Source of the DNA: Carboxydothermus islandicus
GTDB lineage: Bacteria > Bacillota > Z-2901 > Carboxydothermales > Carboxydothermaceae
Direction: 5' to 3'
NCBI RefSeq assembly: GCF_001950325.1
Contig: NZ_BDJL01000001.1
Coordinates: forward strand, 62,001-126,000
DNA: 64,000 bases
Shown here: piece after piece, positions 23,821 to 32,995 of the stretch
How positions within the stretch are numbered: the first letter of the stretch is position 1
Layout: every line of letters starts with the position of its first letter
Position numbers and translations under genes: made by a program
Notes under the pieces: model-generated
What the model saw: only the letters and a program-made list of their open reading frames with translations
Database searches by the model: none
Told to the model about the DNA's origin: nothing

Positions 23821-24558
23821 GTGCACGACATTACCGAAGTAATCCTTCGCTCAATTGCCGCTTTTATAGCAGTTCTGGTTATTACCAAACTAATTGGCAA
23901 ATCCCAGTTAGGGCAGCTTACCATTTCCGACTATATAAACGGCATTGTCATTGGTTCGATTGCCGCCAATGTGGCGGTGGATTTACGCACCAACGTGGTT
24001 CATTACCTGACCGGAATGGTAGCCTTTGGGGTGTTGACGATTTTTGTCCAGTGGGCAAGCTTAAAAAACCGGAATATTAGAAAACTTTTACAGGACGAGC
24101 CGACCATTGTAGTTCACAACGGAAAAATATTGGAACATAACATGAAATTAATGCGGTATACGATGGATGATTTAATGATGCAACTGCGGGAAAAGGGTGC
24201 TTTTAACATTGCGGACGTGGAGTTTGCCATCGCCGAGCCCAACGGGGAGCTTTCGGTTTTATTTAAATCCACCAAACGGCCGGTGACTCCGGAAGATTTG
24301 GGCTTAAATCCGCCCTATGCAGGAGTACCGGCAGAACTGGTGGTGGATGGAGAATTAATTGAACAAAATTTTGAACAGCATGGAATATCAAAACAATGGT
24401 TTTTTCATTACTTAAAAGAACAGGGGATAAATGATATAAAAGATGTCGCTTATGCTCAAATCGATGCTAAAGGCCAGGTATATATTGACCTTAAACACGA
24501 TAAGCTTACCATGACGGTGGATATTACCGATAAAAAACCAAGGAGAAAAGGGGGATAA
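23821..24558 (+). CDS. DUF421 / YetF-family membrane protein
   Basis: A 245-aa protein with three N-terminal membrane helices (about 5-80; ITKLIGKSQLGQLTISDYINGIVIGS is the family's hallmark region, shown in part) and a cytoplasmic domain with QDEPTIVVHNGKI, LMRYTMDDLMMQLREKG and VEFAIAEPNGELSV. YetF proteins are common in spore formers, where some paralogs act in germination or spore-membrane structure. The function here is unknown. GTG start; the next gene begins 3 nt after its stop. Confidence 0.88.
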   Translation: MHDITEVILRSIAAFIAVLVITKLIGKSQLGQLTISDYINGIVIGSIAANVAVDLRTNVVHYLTGMVAFGVLTIFVQWASLKNRNIRKLLQDEPTIVVHNGKILEHNMKLMRYTMDDLMMQLREKGAFNIADVEFAIAEPNGELSVLFKSTKRPVTPEDLGLNPPYAGVPAELVVDGELIEQNFEQHGISKQWFFHYLKEQGINDIKDVAYAQIDAKGQVYIDLKHDKLTMTVDITDKKPRRKGG

Positions 24559-24560
24559 GA

Positions 24561-25937
24561 GTGATTAAATTTGGTACCGATGGGTGGAGGGGCATTATTG
24601 CTAAAGATTTTACCTTTGCCAATTTGGAAAAGGTAACCCTGGGGTTAGCTGCTTATTTACAGGAAAAGTATCAGGATGGAGCGGTGGTAGTTGGGTATGA
24701 CTGTCGTTTTTTATCGGAGCATTTTGCCGGGGCTGTGGTGGAAATTCTTTTAAAAAGCGGCTTTGATGTTTACCTTCCGGAGAAGTTTGTGCCAACACCT
24801 TACGTGGCTTTTGCGATAAACAAACTTAAGGCCATAGGCGGGGTAATGCTAACTGCCAGTCATAACCCGCCCGAGTACAACGGCTTTAAATTCATTCCAG
24901 ACTATGCAGGACCGGCGCTACCTGATGTAACCGATCGCCTGGAACAGCTCATAAATGCCGGGGCAGTTCCATCTTTAAAGGAAAAGGGCAAAAAATTAAC
25001 ATTAGAATTAGAGAGTGCCTACGTTGACCACTTAAAAAAACTTACTGGTTTAAATCCCGGACAGGGTACGGTAGTCGTGGACCCGATGTATGGAGCGGGA
25101 CAGGGGTATTTGGAAAAAGTTTTAACGGACTTTGGTTATAACGTCTATACTATAAGAAACTTCCGGGATCCCCTCTTTGGCGGTGGTATGCCCGAACCCA
25201 AGAGAAAAGAACTGCAACCCCTTGTCGAAGCAATGAAAAATAAAAAAGCCGACCTGGGCCTTGCTTTAGATGGCGATGCCGATCGGTTTGGGGTTGTAGA
25301 AGGTGAGCGGCTTTTTACTGCAAACGAAATTTTAATTCTTACTTACCATTACTTAATTGAAAGCGGGCAGGGAGGAGATGTAGCCCGGACCGTTCCTACC
25401 ACCCATCTTTTAGATAAAATGGCCCGGGCCAATGGTTTTAACGTAATTGAAACGCCCGTTGGCTTTAAGTACATCGGTAAAGCCCTGAGGGAAGGAGCGG
25501 TGTTAGGCGGCGAAGAATCGGGAGGATTATCCATTGCCGGACATGTGCCGGAAAAAGACGGGATTTTGGCCGATTTACTGGCGGTAAAAATCCGGGAATT
25601 CTTTAAAAAGCCGTTATCGGAAGTTTTAGAGGATATTTATACCCGCTACGGCCGGTCCTATACTCGCCGGGATGACTACCGAACAACTCCCGAACAAAAA
25701 GAAGAAATCTTAAAGCGGCTGTCTGCGCTTAAACTTACGGAAATTGCCGGTGAGAAAGTTGTCCGGGAAAGCCGTATTGATGGGGTGAAGTGGGAACTTC
25801 AAAGCGGGGGCTTTGCCCTGGTTCGGGCTTCCGGTACCGAGCCGGTCTTTAGAATCTACGGCGAAGCCGCAAGCGAAGAAAAATTAGACCTCCTCTTAAA
25901 CGAAATAAAAATGGTGGTTTTAGGGACGGTTCTGTGA
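24561..25937 (+). CDS. Phosphoglucomutase/phosphomannomutase
   Basis: A 458-aa alpha-D-phosphohexomutase with all four domains: FGTDGWRGI at the start, catalytic phosphoserine loop TASHNPPEYNG near 95, metal loop DGDADRFG near 240, sugar-binding GEESGGLS near 320 and phosphate-binding RASGTEPVFRIY near 425. It interconverts hexose 6- and 1-phosphates. Together with GalU it can supply UDP-glucose to the wall cluster. Glucose versus mannose specificity is not evident. Confidence 0.93.
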   Translation: MIKFGTDGWRGIIAKDFTFANLEKVTLGLAAYLQEKYQDGAVVVGYDCRFLSEHFAGAVVEILLKSGFDVYLPEKFVPTPYVAFAINKLKAIGGVMLTASHNPPEYNGFKFIPDYAGPALPDVTDRLEQLINAGAVPSLKEKGKKLTLELESAYVDHLKKLTGLNPGQGTVVVDPMYGAGQGYLEKVLTDFGYNVYTIRNFRDPLFGGGMPEPKRKELQPLVEAMKNKKADLGLALDGDADRFGVVEGERLFTANEILILTYHYLIESGQGGDVARTVPTTHLLDKMARANGFNVIETPVGFKYIGKALREGAVLGGEESGGLSIAGHVPEKDGILADLLAVKIREFFKKPLSEVLEDIYTRYGRSYTRRDDYRTTPEQKEEILKRLSALKLTEIAGEKVVRESRIDGVKWELQSGGFALVRASGTEPVFRIYGEAASEEKLDLLLNEIKMVVLGTVL

Positions 25938-25966
25938 GCATCCATTTTCGGGGAGGTTAAAAAAGA

Positions 25967-25998
25967 TTTAAAGCGGGCTTTGGCCCGCTTTAAATTTA
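25967..25998 (+). terminator. Stem-loop terminator after the phosphohexomutase
   Basis: TTTAAAGCGGGC pairs with GCCCGCTTTAAA around a 4-nt loop; the T-rich stem end replaces a long T-run. Confidence 0.7.
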
Positions 25999-26116
25999 GC
26001 CGGCATTATCACATACCACCAATAACGGGTGCACTTCTGGGCGTTTTATTTGTTGGAAAAACTTTTTTAAAGCAAAAATTTAGCGGATAAGATATAATGT
26101 ACTTAGGTGATAAAAG

Positions 26117-26710
26117 GTGCAAAAAAAGGTAGCTTATAGCTTATTATTTTTTTTCTTGATAGTTCAACTGTATTTTCTTACAAACCAAAATTTCACCCAG
26201 GCGGCGGTTTTTGCTCTCGGCATTGGCTTCGGCTATGCCGTTAGCCGCTCCCGCTTTTGCTTTGCTTCGGCCTTTCGGGATTTAATTATGTTTCGGGATA
26301 AAGCCATGAGCAGGGGCGTTACGGTGCTAATTGCTGTTTCGGCTGCCGGTTTTTTCGTAGTTCAGTGGTTAGCAGTCTTAGGAGGTAATGACCCACCGGG
26401 GAAAATAAATCCGGTGGGCTGGCATCTGGTAATTGGCGGCATTATTTTTGGCACCGGCATGGTCTTAGCCGGAGGCTGTGTGATTAGCACTTTGGTTCGG
26501 AGTGGAGAGGGTTTTTTCCACTACTGGGGGGTATTACTGGGAATAGTAATTGGCTCGGTTCTTGGGGCTTTTGGTTACGGTTACTGGAAGGATATATTAA
26601 TATCCTCTCAAAAATTCTGGCTGCCCGGGATTATCGGCTGGATTCCGACACTTATTATTTATGCAATAATATTTTTCCTTTTATTTAAAGCCTTACGGGA
26701 GGAAAGGTAA
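26117..26710 (+). CDS. YeeE/YedE (TsuA-like) sulfur transporter, first half
   Basis: A 197-aa polytopic protein with GIGFGYAVSRSRFCFASAFRDL and FGTGMVLAGGCVISTLVRSGEG, the Cys-bearing repeats of the YeeE/YedE family that brings thiosulfate across the membrane in TsuA. Full-length TsuA has about 350 aa; this is one half, with the other at 26938. GTG start behind AGGTGAT. It abuts tusA directly. Confidence 0.85.
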   Translation: MQKKVAYSLLFFFLIVQLYFLTNQNFTQAAVFALGIGFGYAVSRSRFCFASAFRDLIMFRDKAMSRGVTVLIAVSAAGFFVVQWLAVLGGNDPPGKINPVGWHLVIGGIIFGTGMVLAGGCVISTLVRSGEGFFHYWGVLLGIVIGSVLGAFGYGYWKDILISSQKFWLPGIIGWIPTLIIYAIIFFLLFKALREER

Positions 26711-26941
26711 ATGGAAATAAAAATCGATTTAACCGGCGAAGTTTGCCCGGTTCCTCTCTGGCGGGTGCAGGAAGAATTAAAAAAAATGCAACCGGGGGAT
26801 AAGATTACCGTTATTACCGATTTTAGCCGTTCGGTGCGCAATATCGTTGATCTGGCGGTAAGGTTAAAGTACGAGTACGATTTAGAAGAAATTTCTCCGG
26901 GAATTTGGGAAGTCAGCGTTATTAAGGGGATGGAAAAATGA
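26711..26941 (+). CDS. tusA: TusA-family sulfur carrier protein
   Basis: A 76-aa SirA/TusA fold protein with the conserved GEVCPVPLWRVQEELKKM; the Cys of CPxP carries persulfide. It sits between the two half-transporter genes, with its start 1 nt after the first and its end overlapping the second by 4 nt. TusA-type proteins accept sulfur from transported thiosulfate, which fits this arrangement. Confidence 0.92.
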   Translation: MEIKIDLTGEVCPVPLWRVQEELKKMQPGDKITVITDFSRSVRNIVDLAVRLKYEYDLEEISPGIWEVSVIKGMEK

Positions 26942-27441
26942 AAAAAGTTGATCTTGGCTGGTCGGAGATTAAAGGCGGTATAGTCCTCGGAATTTTGAAT
27001 ATTTTGCTTCTCTTAACCTGGGGTAAGCCCTGGGTTATTACCCACATCCTTACCGACTGGGGTACCTGGTGGCTGAAAGTTTTGGGCATGCGTCCGGAGA
27101 AATGGGCGTACTACCAGGAAGTTTATCCCGAGGCCTTTTTTAAAACTACCATGTTTTCCCACGAAAACCTCCTGGTGGTAGGAACTATTTTAGGAGGATT
27201 ATTTGCTGCTCTCTGGCACAACGAATTTCGCCCCAAAAAAATAAAATCCCCGGGAAAATTTCTCCTGGGGATCTTTGGCGGGATATTAATGGGATTTGGG
27301 GCAAGGCTGGCTCTTGGCTGTAATATTGGCAACCTGGTAGGGGGAATCGCTTCTTTTTCGCTGCACGGCTGGATTTTTGGCGGTTCTTTAATTATCGGTA
27401 CGTATCTCGGAATCTTATTTTTAAAAAAATATATCCTTTAA
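26938..27441 (+). CDS. YeeE/YedE (TsuA-like) sulfur transporter, second half
   Basis: A 167-aa polytopic protein with the second YeeE repeat: GGLFAALWHNEFRPKK and GILMGFGARLALGCNIGNLVGGIASFSLHGW (given here in part; the Cys of ALGCN is the conserved one). Its short loop after the first helix carries a Trp-rich segment. With the gene at 26117 it should form one transporter. Its stop overlaps the LysR gene's stop by 4 nt, tail to tail. Confidence 0.85.
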   Translation: MKKVDLGWSEIKGGIVLGILNILLLLTWGKPWVITHILTDWGTWWLKVLGMRPEKWAYYQEVYPEAFFKTTMFSHENLLVVGTILGGLFAALWHNEFRPKKIKSPGKFLLGIFGGILMGFGARLALGCNIGNLVGGIASFSLHGWIFGGSLIIGTYLGILFLKKYIL

Positions 27442-28346
27442 CAAAATTCTAAAGCAGCCGGACCGATAATAAATCTTAAAAACCTTTTAGCCAGCGGGCT
27501 AAAAGCGCGGTCTTTGCGGTAAACCAGCAAAAACGGCATGGTAAGTTCCATATCTTTCAAAGTAAGGTAGTGTAGTTCTTTGCGGTGGAACTCTTTTTTA
27601 ATCGCTTCCAAACAGGAGATAGATACACCGTGTCCTTTTTTCACCGCTTCTAAAACTCCTTGAAAGCTTCCCAGTTCTAAAACAATATTTAACTCCTTGG
27701 CCGGGATCCCGGCTTTTTTTATTGCGTCAAAAAACACTTCCCGCACCGAAGACCCCGGTTCCCGCATGATAAAAGGAAGTTTTTTTAATTCCTCAACGGT
27801 AAGGGAACTTTGCCGGGCCAGAGGATGTTCGGGGGAGGTGATTATTACCACCTGGCTTTCCCCTACTCTTTTTACTTCGAGATCGGGATGGGTAAATTCC
27901 GGCCCTTCCGCCAGCCCAAAATCCACTTTATCTTCCAGTACCAGATCGATAACCTTCTTTGAATTATCTACCTCGATGCGAATATTGGCTTCCGGGAACT
28001 TTTCCTTAAAGCTCCAAACGTTGCAGGGCAGGGCAAAATTGCCGATAGTGGTGCTGGCCCCGATGACAATAGTTTGGGCGTTAGTACCAATTAAGTTATC
28101 TAACTCTCTTTCTAACTTTTCATGTTCGGCCAAAAAATGCTGGGCATATTTATAAACCAGCTCCCCGGCGGGGGTAAGCTTTACCCCTGTAGCCGAACGT
28201 TCAAATAATTTGGTACCATAAAAATTTTCCATAGCCTGCACCTGAGCGGAAATGGCCGGCTGAGTTAGATGCATTAATTTAGCCGCCTTTGTGAAACTCT
28301 TTACTTTAGCAATCTGGCAAAATAGTTCGAACTGGTATAAATTCAT
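27438..28346 (-). CDS. LysR-family transcriptional regulator (CysB/CysL-like)
   Basis: A 302-aa protein with an N-terminal winged HTH (LYQFELFCQIAKVKSFTKAA, then LTQPAISAQVQAME) and a periplasmic-binding-like effector domain. LysR proteins usually control adjacent divergent genes; here that is the molybdopterin reductase operon. I set the start at ATG 28346, preceded by GGGGGAAGGAAG, where the family HTH begins. A ligand such as thiosulfate is inference. Confidence 0.92.
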   Translation of the reverse strand: MNLYQFELFCQIAKVKSFTKAAKLMHLTQPAISAQVQAMENFYGTKLFERSATGVKLTPAGELVYKYAQHFLAEHEKLERELDNLIGTNAQTIVIGASTTIGNFALPCNVWSFKEKFPEANIRIEVDNSKKVIDLVLEDKVDFGLAEGPEFTHPDLEVKRVGESQVVIITSPEHPLARQSSLTVEELKKLPFIMREPGSSVREVFFDAIKKAGIPAKELNIVLELGSFQGVLEAVKKGHGVSISCLEAIKKEFHRKELHYLTLKDMELTMPFLLVYRKDRAFSPLAKRFLRFIIGPAALEFC

Positions 28347-28434
28347 GCTTCCTTCCCCCGTTACTAAAATCAATTTTATTATAACATATCTTTGCTGAAA
28401 ATAAATTTTGGCAAAAACAATTAAAAGAATAATT

Positions 28435-28468
28435 TTATGGGTATAAATTTGTCCTTATAACCCCATAA
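28435..28468. promoter_or_regulatory. Inverted repeat in the divergent LysR / reductase spacer
   Basis: TTATGGGTATAA and TTATAACCCCATAA form an interrupted inverted repeat with an 8-nt centre and one 2-nt length difference. It lies between the divergent genes, about 90 nt from either start, where a LysR protein normally binds. No clear -10/-35 pair was identified for the reductase. Confidence 0.5.
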
Positions 28469-28553
28469 GTCTTTGCGATTACCTTCACAATCCGAAATTG
28501 TTTTACAATTAACATAGAAAGTGAAAAACAGCACGAATAAAGGGGGAAGGAGT

Positions 28554-30725
28554 ATGAAGCTTACCCGGAGGAGCTTTTTAAAAGCTTCTGCTGCAACCGG
28601 TGCCCTGGCAGCCTTATCCGGCGGAGTGATGTCTTTTGAACGCTGGGCGGCTAAAGCGGCGGAAACCGGGGATGTAAAATTAGTTCCCAGTATCTGTGAA
28701 ATGTGTGGTACCAAATGCGGCATTATCGTCAAAGTAAAAAATGGCCGGGTGGTAAAAATCGAAGGTAACAAAGAACACCCCAACGGTAAGGGCAAAATCT
28801 GTGCCCGGGGTAATGCCGGCATGAAGCTTTTGTATGACCCGGACCGGTTAAAGCAGCCCTTAAAGAAAGAAGGGGACAAGTTTGTGCCGATTTCCTGGGA
28901 GCAGGCTTTTAAGGAAATCGGAGAAAAACTGAAAGAAATTAAGGCCAAGTACGGCCCGGAAGCTTTGGTTTGGAGTACCCATCCGGAGCTTGCTTATGAC
29001 TACGAAGTTATTTTTAATTTGGCTTTTGGTTCGCCAAACTTAACCTCCCATGCCCCGACCTGCTATTCTCCGCGAAATGTAGCTTATAAAGCAATGTACG
29101 GAGAAGTTCCTACCGTTGACTACGGTAATGTCAAATACTACATTTCCTGCGGGCGTAACCTGGTAGAGGGAATAAACGTCAGCCAGGTCCTGGGAATCAT
29201 GAAAGCCAAGGAAAAAGGGGCCAAACTTATTGCCTTAGATCCCCGGTATTCCAATTTTGCGGCCCTTGCTTCCGAATGGGTGCCGATAAGACCGGGAACC
29301 GACCTTGCCTTCTTACTGGCTATGATTCACCTCATCATTAAAAATGAATGGTACGATAAGGAGTTTGTCAAAAATTACACTATTGGCTTTGAAGAAGTAG
29401 CGGCGGAAGTGGAGAAATACACTCCGAAGTGGGCCGAGGAGATTACCGGTATTCCGGCCGCAACGATCGAACGGATTACCGAAGAATTTGCCAAAGCCAA
29501 ACCGGCAGCGGTGGTTGATCCCGGCTGGCACGTATCCCGTTACATGAACAGTACCGAAATGTTAAGAGCCGGAGCGGTAATCAACGCCCTTATGGGTAAC
29601 CTTGGTATGAAAGGTGGCCTGAAATTCCCCAAATATAAATTTACTAAAGTAGAAGAGCGGGAAGGTCTCTGGCCGAAACTGGAAAAACCAAAGGCTAAAC
29701 GATTTGACGGTGCCGGCGGGGAAAAATGGCCTTTGGCCAAAGGCCTTGGGATGATTCAAATGCTACCGGAGCACATTTTATCCGGCCAGCCCTATCCGAT
29801 TAAAGCGTATATTGCTAACCATCACAATCCGGTGCGCTCCGCCGGTAATTCCGAAAAGTGGATAGAAGCCTTAAAGCAGTTAGAACTGGTAGTGGTAATT
29901 GATGTGCAGATGAGCGAAACTGCCATGATGGCCCATTACGTTTTACCAGAATCCACTTACCTGGAGCGGTTTGACCCGCCGCAGATTGCCGGTAATGCTG
30001 TAGCTTTACGTCAGCCGGCAGTAGAACCGCTTCATAATACCATGGGTGTTGATGATATTATCAAAGAACTGGCTCATGAAGCGGGGATAGGTCAGTACTT
30101 TAACTTTACCTTAGAGCAGTTTTCGGACCAGATGTTAAAACCCTTTAACATAACCTTTAAACAGCTCATGGAAAAAGGTGTTATTGCCTTAGATGACGGG
30201 AAAACCGAGTACAAAGTTCCGGAAATCAAGACTGACTCCGGTAAAATTGAACTTGCATCAGGGGCTTTTGAAAAAGCCGGTGCCAAAAGGGTCCCGACCT
30301 GGAAGCCACCTGGCGTTACCGAAGGAAACGGCAAGCTTCGCTTCTTGCACGGTCATACTGCAGTTCATACCCATACTTCCACCTTTAATAACGAGTACCT
30401 GCATGCTTTGATGCCGGAAAACGTCCTCTGGATTAATACCCGGACGGCCGAAAAGCTCGGTATCAAAAATGGCGATTTAGTGGAAGTAAAATCGGATTAC
30501 GGTAAAGTTACCATTAAAGCTAAAGTTACCGAAGCTATTCATCCCGATGCGGTTTACATGGTGCATGGCTTTGGAGGTTTTTCACCGTACCAGAAAAAAG
30601 CGTATAAAAAAGGTGCCAGTACTTCCTTTATCATACCCTGCCACGTGGAACCGGTATCCGGAGCCGCAGCCGACTGTGAAGTGCTGGTGGAGGTAAGAAA
30701 AGTAGGAGGTGGGGCAAATGCCTAA
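28554..30725 (+). CDS. Tat-exported molybdopterin oxidoreductase, thiosulfate/polysulfide reductase-type catalytic subunit
   Basis: A 723-aa protein with a Tat signal (TRRSFLKA, then a hydrophobic core to AKAAE), a [4Fe-4S] site (CEMCGTKCG...KICARG), and molybdopterin-binding segments. The PTCYSPRN segment near residue 176 offers a Cys ligand to Mo, as in PhsA/PsrA. The neighbours (FeS subunit, NrfD anchor, sulfur carrier genes) support thiosulfate, polysulfide or sulfur reduction on the outer face of the membrane. Arsenate or other substrates are not excluded. ATG 28554 follows GGGGGAAGGAG. Confidence 0.9.
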   Translation: MKLTRRSFLKASAATGALAALSGGVMSFERWAAKAAETGDVKLVPSICEMCGTKCGIIVKVKNGRVVKIEGNKEHPNGKGKICARGNAGMKLLYDPDRLKQPLKKEGDKFVPISWEQAFKEIGEKLKEIKAKYGPEALVWSTHPELAYDYEVIFNLAFGSPNLTSHAPTCYSPRNVAYKAMYGEVPTVDYGNVKYYISCGRNLVEGINVSQVLGIMKAKEKGAKLIALDPRYSNFAALASEWVPIRPGTDLAFLLAMIHLIIKNEWYDKEFVKNYTIGFEEVAAEVEKYTPKWAEEITGIPAATIERITEEFAKAKPAAVVDPGWHVSRYMNSTEMLRAGAVINALMGNLGMKGGLKFPKYKFTKVEEREGLWPKLEKPKAKRFDGAGGEKWPLAKGLGMIQMLPEHILSGQPYPIKAYIANHHNPVRSAGNSEKWIEALKQLELVVVIDVQMSETAMMAHYVLPESTYLERFDPPQIAGNAVALRQPAVEPLHNTMGVDDIIKELAHEAGIGQYFNFTLEQFSDQMLKPFNITFKQLMEKGVIALDDGKTEYKVPEIKTDSGKIELASGAFEKAGAKRVPTWKPPGVTEGNGKLRFLHGHTAVHTHTSTFNNEYLHALMPENVLWINTRTAEKLGIKNGDLVEVKSDYGKVTIKAKVTEAIHPDAVYMVHGFGGFSPYQKKAYKKGASTSFIIPCHVEPVSGAAADCEVLVEVRKVGGGANA

Positions 30726-31257
30726 GTATGCTATGGTAATTGACATGACCAAATGTGCTGCCTGTCAGGCGTGCACCGTTGCCTGTGAAGCGGAATGGGG
30801 GTTACCCCCGGGGGAAAAATTTACCCGGCTGGAAGAACGGGAAATCGGCAAGTTTCCCAATGTTCGAAGGGAGTTTTTATTAATTCAGTGCCAGCATTGC
30901 GACAAAGCCCCCTGTATAGAAGTTTGCCCTACCGGAGCGACATACAAAAGGGAGGACGGCATAGTGCTGTTAGATGATAAGCGCTGTGCCGGCTGCAAAT
31001 ACTGTATGGTGGCATGTCCTTACCAGGCCCGGGTCATAAATCACGAAAAGGGTGTTCCGGAAAAGTGCCGGTTTTGCTATCACCGGGTAGAGCAGGGGAA
31101 AAAGCCGGCCTGCGTCTCTACCTGTATTGGCGAAGCCCGGTATTTTGGGGACCTGGAAGATCCCAACGATGAAATTCACCGGATTATTCATCAAAAACAG
31201 GCAAAACCCTTGCGGGGGGATTTGGGCACCAAACCCTCCATCTACTACGTACGCTAA
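30718..31257 (+). CDS. Four-cluster ferredoxin subunit (PsrB/PhsB-like)
   Basis: A 179-aa protein with four Cys groups for [4Fe-4S] clusters: CAACQACTVAC, CQHCDKAPCIEVCP, CAGCKYCMVACPY and CRFCYHR...CVSTC. This is the DMSO-reductase-type electron-transfer subunit that links the molybdopterin subunit to the membrane quinol-oxidising protein. No signal peptide, so it is exported by hitchhiking on the Tat signal of its partner. Its start overlaps the preceding stop by 8 nt. Confidence 0.95.
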   Translation: MPKYAMVIDMTKCAACQACTVACEAEWGLPPGEKFTRLEEREIGKFPNVRREFLLIQCQHCDKAPCIEVCPTGATYKREDGIVLLDDKRCAGCKYCMVACPYQARVINHEKGVPEKCRFCYHRVEQGKKPACVSTCIGEARYFGDLEDPNDEIHRIIHQKQAKPLRGDLGTKPSIYYVR

Positions 31258-31269
31258 GGAGGGATAGTG

Positions 31270-32127
31270 ATGGCGTGGGGAATAATAATTGCAATCTACC
31301 TGTTCTTGGCCGGAGCGGGAGCGGGAGCCTTTTTAATAGCGGTCATGACCGAGCGCTCCGGGATAAATAAGGAAAATGAAGCATTAGTTAAAGCTGGGAC
31401 TATCTTAGCAGCTCCGCTGGTAGCCATTGGTACCCTTTTCCTGGTTTTGGACCTTACCTGGGTGGAGGCAGGGAAATTTGAGCCCTGGCGGATTTTCTAC
31501 CTTTACACCCACTTTACTTCGATGATTACCTGGGGTACCTGGATTTTAACTCTGTTTATGCCCGTATCGTTTGTTTACGGCTGGATGAAGCTAAAAAACC
31601 CCTATTACACTAATAATGCATTACGCTGTGCCGGAGCGGTCCTGGCCTTTGCAACATCCGTTTACACCGGAGTGTTATTAGGGGTGGTTAAAGCCGTTCC
31701 CTTCTGGAACAATGCGGTAATTCCGATGCTCTTTGTTGTATCGGCATTGGTTACCGGAATGGCTACCGCCATCCTGGGAAGCTTTGTCTTTGGCGGCAAA
31801 ACTCTGCCCGATTTCTTTAAGCCCCTGCACACGTGGCTGGCGGTAATAGAACTTTTGCTCCTCTTCTTCCTCTTAATGATTGCTGCCAATGGTCCGGAAG
31901 CAGCCCGGCAATCGGCGGAAATGATTATTTCCGGAAAATACAGCCTGTACTTCTGGGGAGTACTGGTCTTTCTGGGGATCATAGTTCCCGGTGTGATTGG
32001 AGCTACCGCTTCTCCGAAAGCGGGAAAAGGAATTAAAGCGTTAGACGCCCTGCTGGTACTGGCAGGAGGCTTTACCTTACGGGCGTTAATCTTATTAGCA
32101 GCAGTTCCCGTAACTTTAATGAATTAG
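31270..32127 (+). CDS. NrfD/PsrC-family membrane subunit
   Basis: A 285-aa protein with about eight membrane helices, beginning AWGIIIAIYLFLAGAGAGAF, the usual NrfD first helix. NrfD/PsrC anchors exchange electrons with the menaquinone pool and complete the three-subunit reductase. The start ATG 31270 is 5 nt after GGAGGG; a GTG at 31267 is the alternative. Tight spacing (12 nt) to the FeS gene indicates one operon. Confidence 0.92.
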   Translation: MAWGIIIAIYLFLAGAGAGAFLIAVMTERSGINKENEALVKAGTILAAPLVAIGTLFLVLDLTWVEAGKFEPWRIFYLYTHFTSMITWGTWILTLFMPVSFVYGWMKLKNPYYTNNALRCAGAVLAFATSVYTGVLLGVVKAVPFWNNAVIPMLFVVSALVTGMATAILGSFVFGGKTLPDFFKPLHTWLAVIELLLLFFLLMIAANGPEAARQSAEMIISGKYSLYFWGVLVFLGIIVPGVIGATASPKAGKGIKALDALLVLAGGFTLRALILLAAVPVTLMN

Positions 32128-32142
32128 TAGGGAGGATGGGCT

Positions 32143-32718
32143 ATGGAACATAACCGGGTCGAAATTTACCGCCTGTTAGCCTATACCTTAAGCGAACCGG
32201 ATCTGGAACTTTACCGCTGGTTAAAAAGTGATGGTGCTAAAGCTTTTGGGGAACTTGGAGTTAACCTCGGGGAACTTCCCGGTTTGCCGGAACTTTCGCG
32301 CCAGTATCAGGAGTATTTTGGATTGTATGCGCCCAAAGTAAGCCTGATAGAATCGGTGTACCGCAAGTGGTCTTCGGACCCCGAGGTAGACCCGGTTATG
32401 GCCAATAGCCGCGGCTTTCTCATGAGCGACCACGCTCTGCATGTGGCGGCTTTATACGAAAAAGCGGGGCTTAGCATTCCCGAAGAGTTTTCGGGAATGC
32501 CCGATCATTTAGTACTGGAGCTGGAGTTTATGGCGATGTTAGTGGAAAATAATCATCCCGGTCAGAGAGATTTTTTAGTAGATCACCTTTCCTTTATCGA
32601 GCAGGTGGTGGAAAAAAGCCGGGAGGAGAACATTATGGGAATTTATCGGGAAATAGTGGAGTTTTTAGGAAAGTTTTATCAGGAAGAAAAAAACTTACTT
32701 TTAGGAAAGCAGGGATAA
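32143..32718 (+). CDS. TorD/DmsD-family molybdoenzyme chaperone
   Basis: A 191-aa helical protein with [21 protein letters not shown] at the start, [20 protein letters not shown] and [17 protein letters not shown], characteristic of TorD/NarJ-type chaperones. They bind the Tat signal of the molybdoenzyme and help cofactor insertion before export. It directly follows the three structural genes and precedes tatA, so the cluster carries its own maturation functions. Confidence 0.9.
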   Translation: MEHNRVEIYRLLAYTLSEPDLELYRWLKSDGAKAFGELGVNLGELPGLPELSRQYQEYFGLYAPKVSLIESVYRKWSSDPEVDPVMANSRGFLMSDHALHVAALYEKAGLSIPEEFSGMPDHLVLELEFMAMLVENNHPGQRDFLVDHLSFIEQVVEKSREENIMGIYREIVEFLGKFYQEEKNLLLGKQG

Positions 32719-32719
32719 A

Positions 32720-32881
32720 ATGTTTAACTCAATTGGAATTCCGGAACTTTTAATAATCTTAGTAATTGCCCTGGTAATCTTTGGTCCGGCCAAGCTTCCG
32801 GAAATCGGCCGGGCCTTTGGCAAAACCATTAAAGAATTTAAAAAAGAGGCAACGGAAATTCAAAAAGAAATCAGCGGTTAA
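32720..32881 (+). CDS. tatA: Sec-independent translocase subunit TatA
   Basis: A 53-aa protein with one membrane helix ([19 protein letters not shown]), the conserved [15 protein letters not shown] hinge and amphipathic helix, and a charged tail. It forms the Tat pore. It starts 1 nt after the chaperone stop and belongs to the reductase operon, whose large subunit has the only evident Tat signal here. No tatC is in the window. Confidence 0.95.
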   Translation: MFNSIGIPELLIILVIALVIFGPAKLPEIGRAFGKTIKEFKKEATEIQKEISG

Positions 32882-32885
32882 GTTT

Positions 32886-32922
32886 AAAGGCTCTAAAAGC
32901 TCTTGGCTTTTAGAGCCTTTTT
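32886..32922 (+). terminator. Terminator of the reductase operon
   Basis: GGCTCTAAAAGC pairs with GCTTTTAGAGCC around TCTTG, followed by five Ts. Confidence 0.93.
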
Positions 32923-32995
32923 CATCGTTTTTTATCCCCATCCTTAAAACCACCGCATATTTTAATTAGTAGAAACTATTTTAGGGGGAATTACC

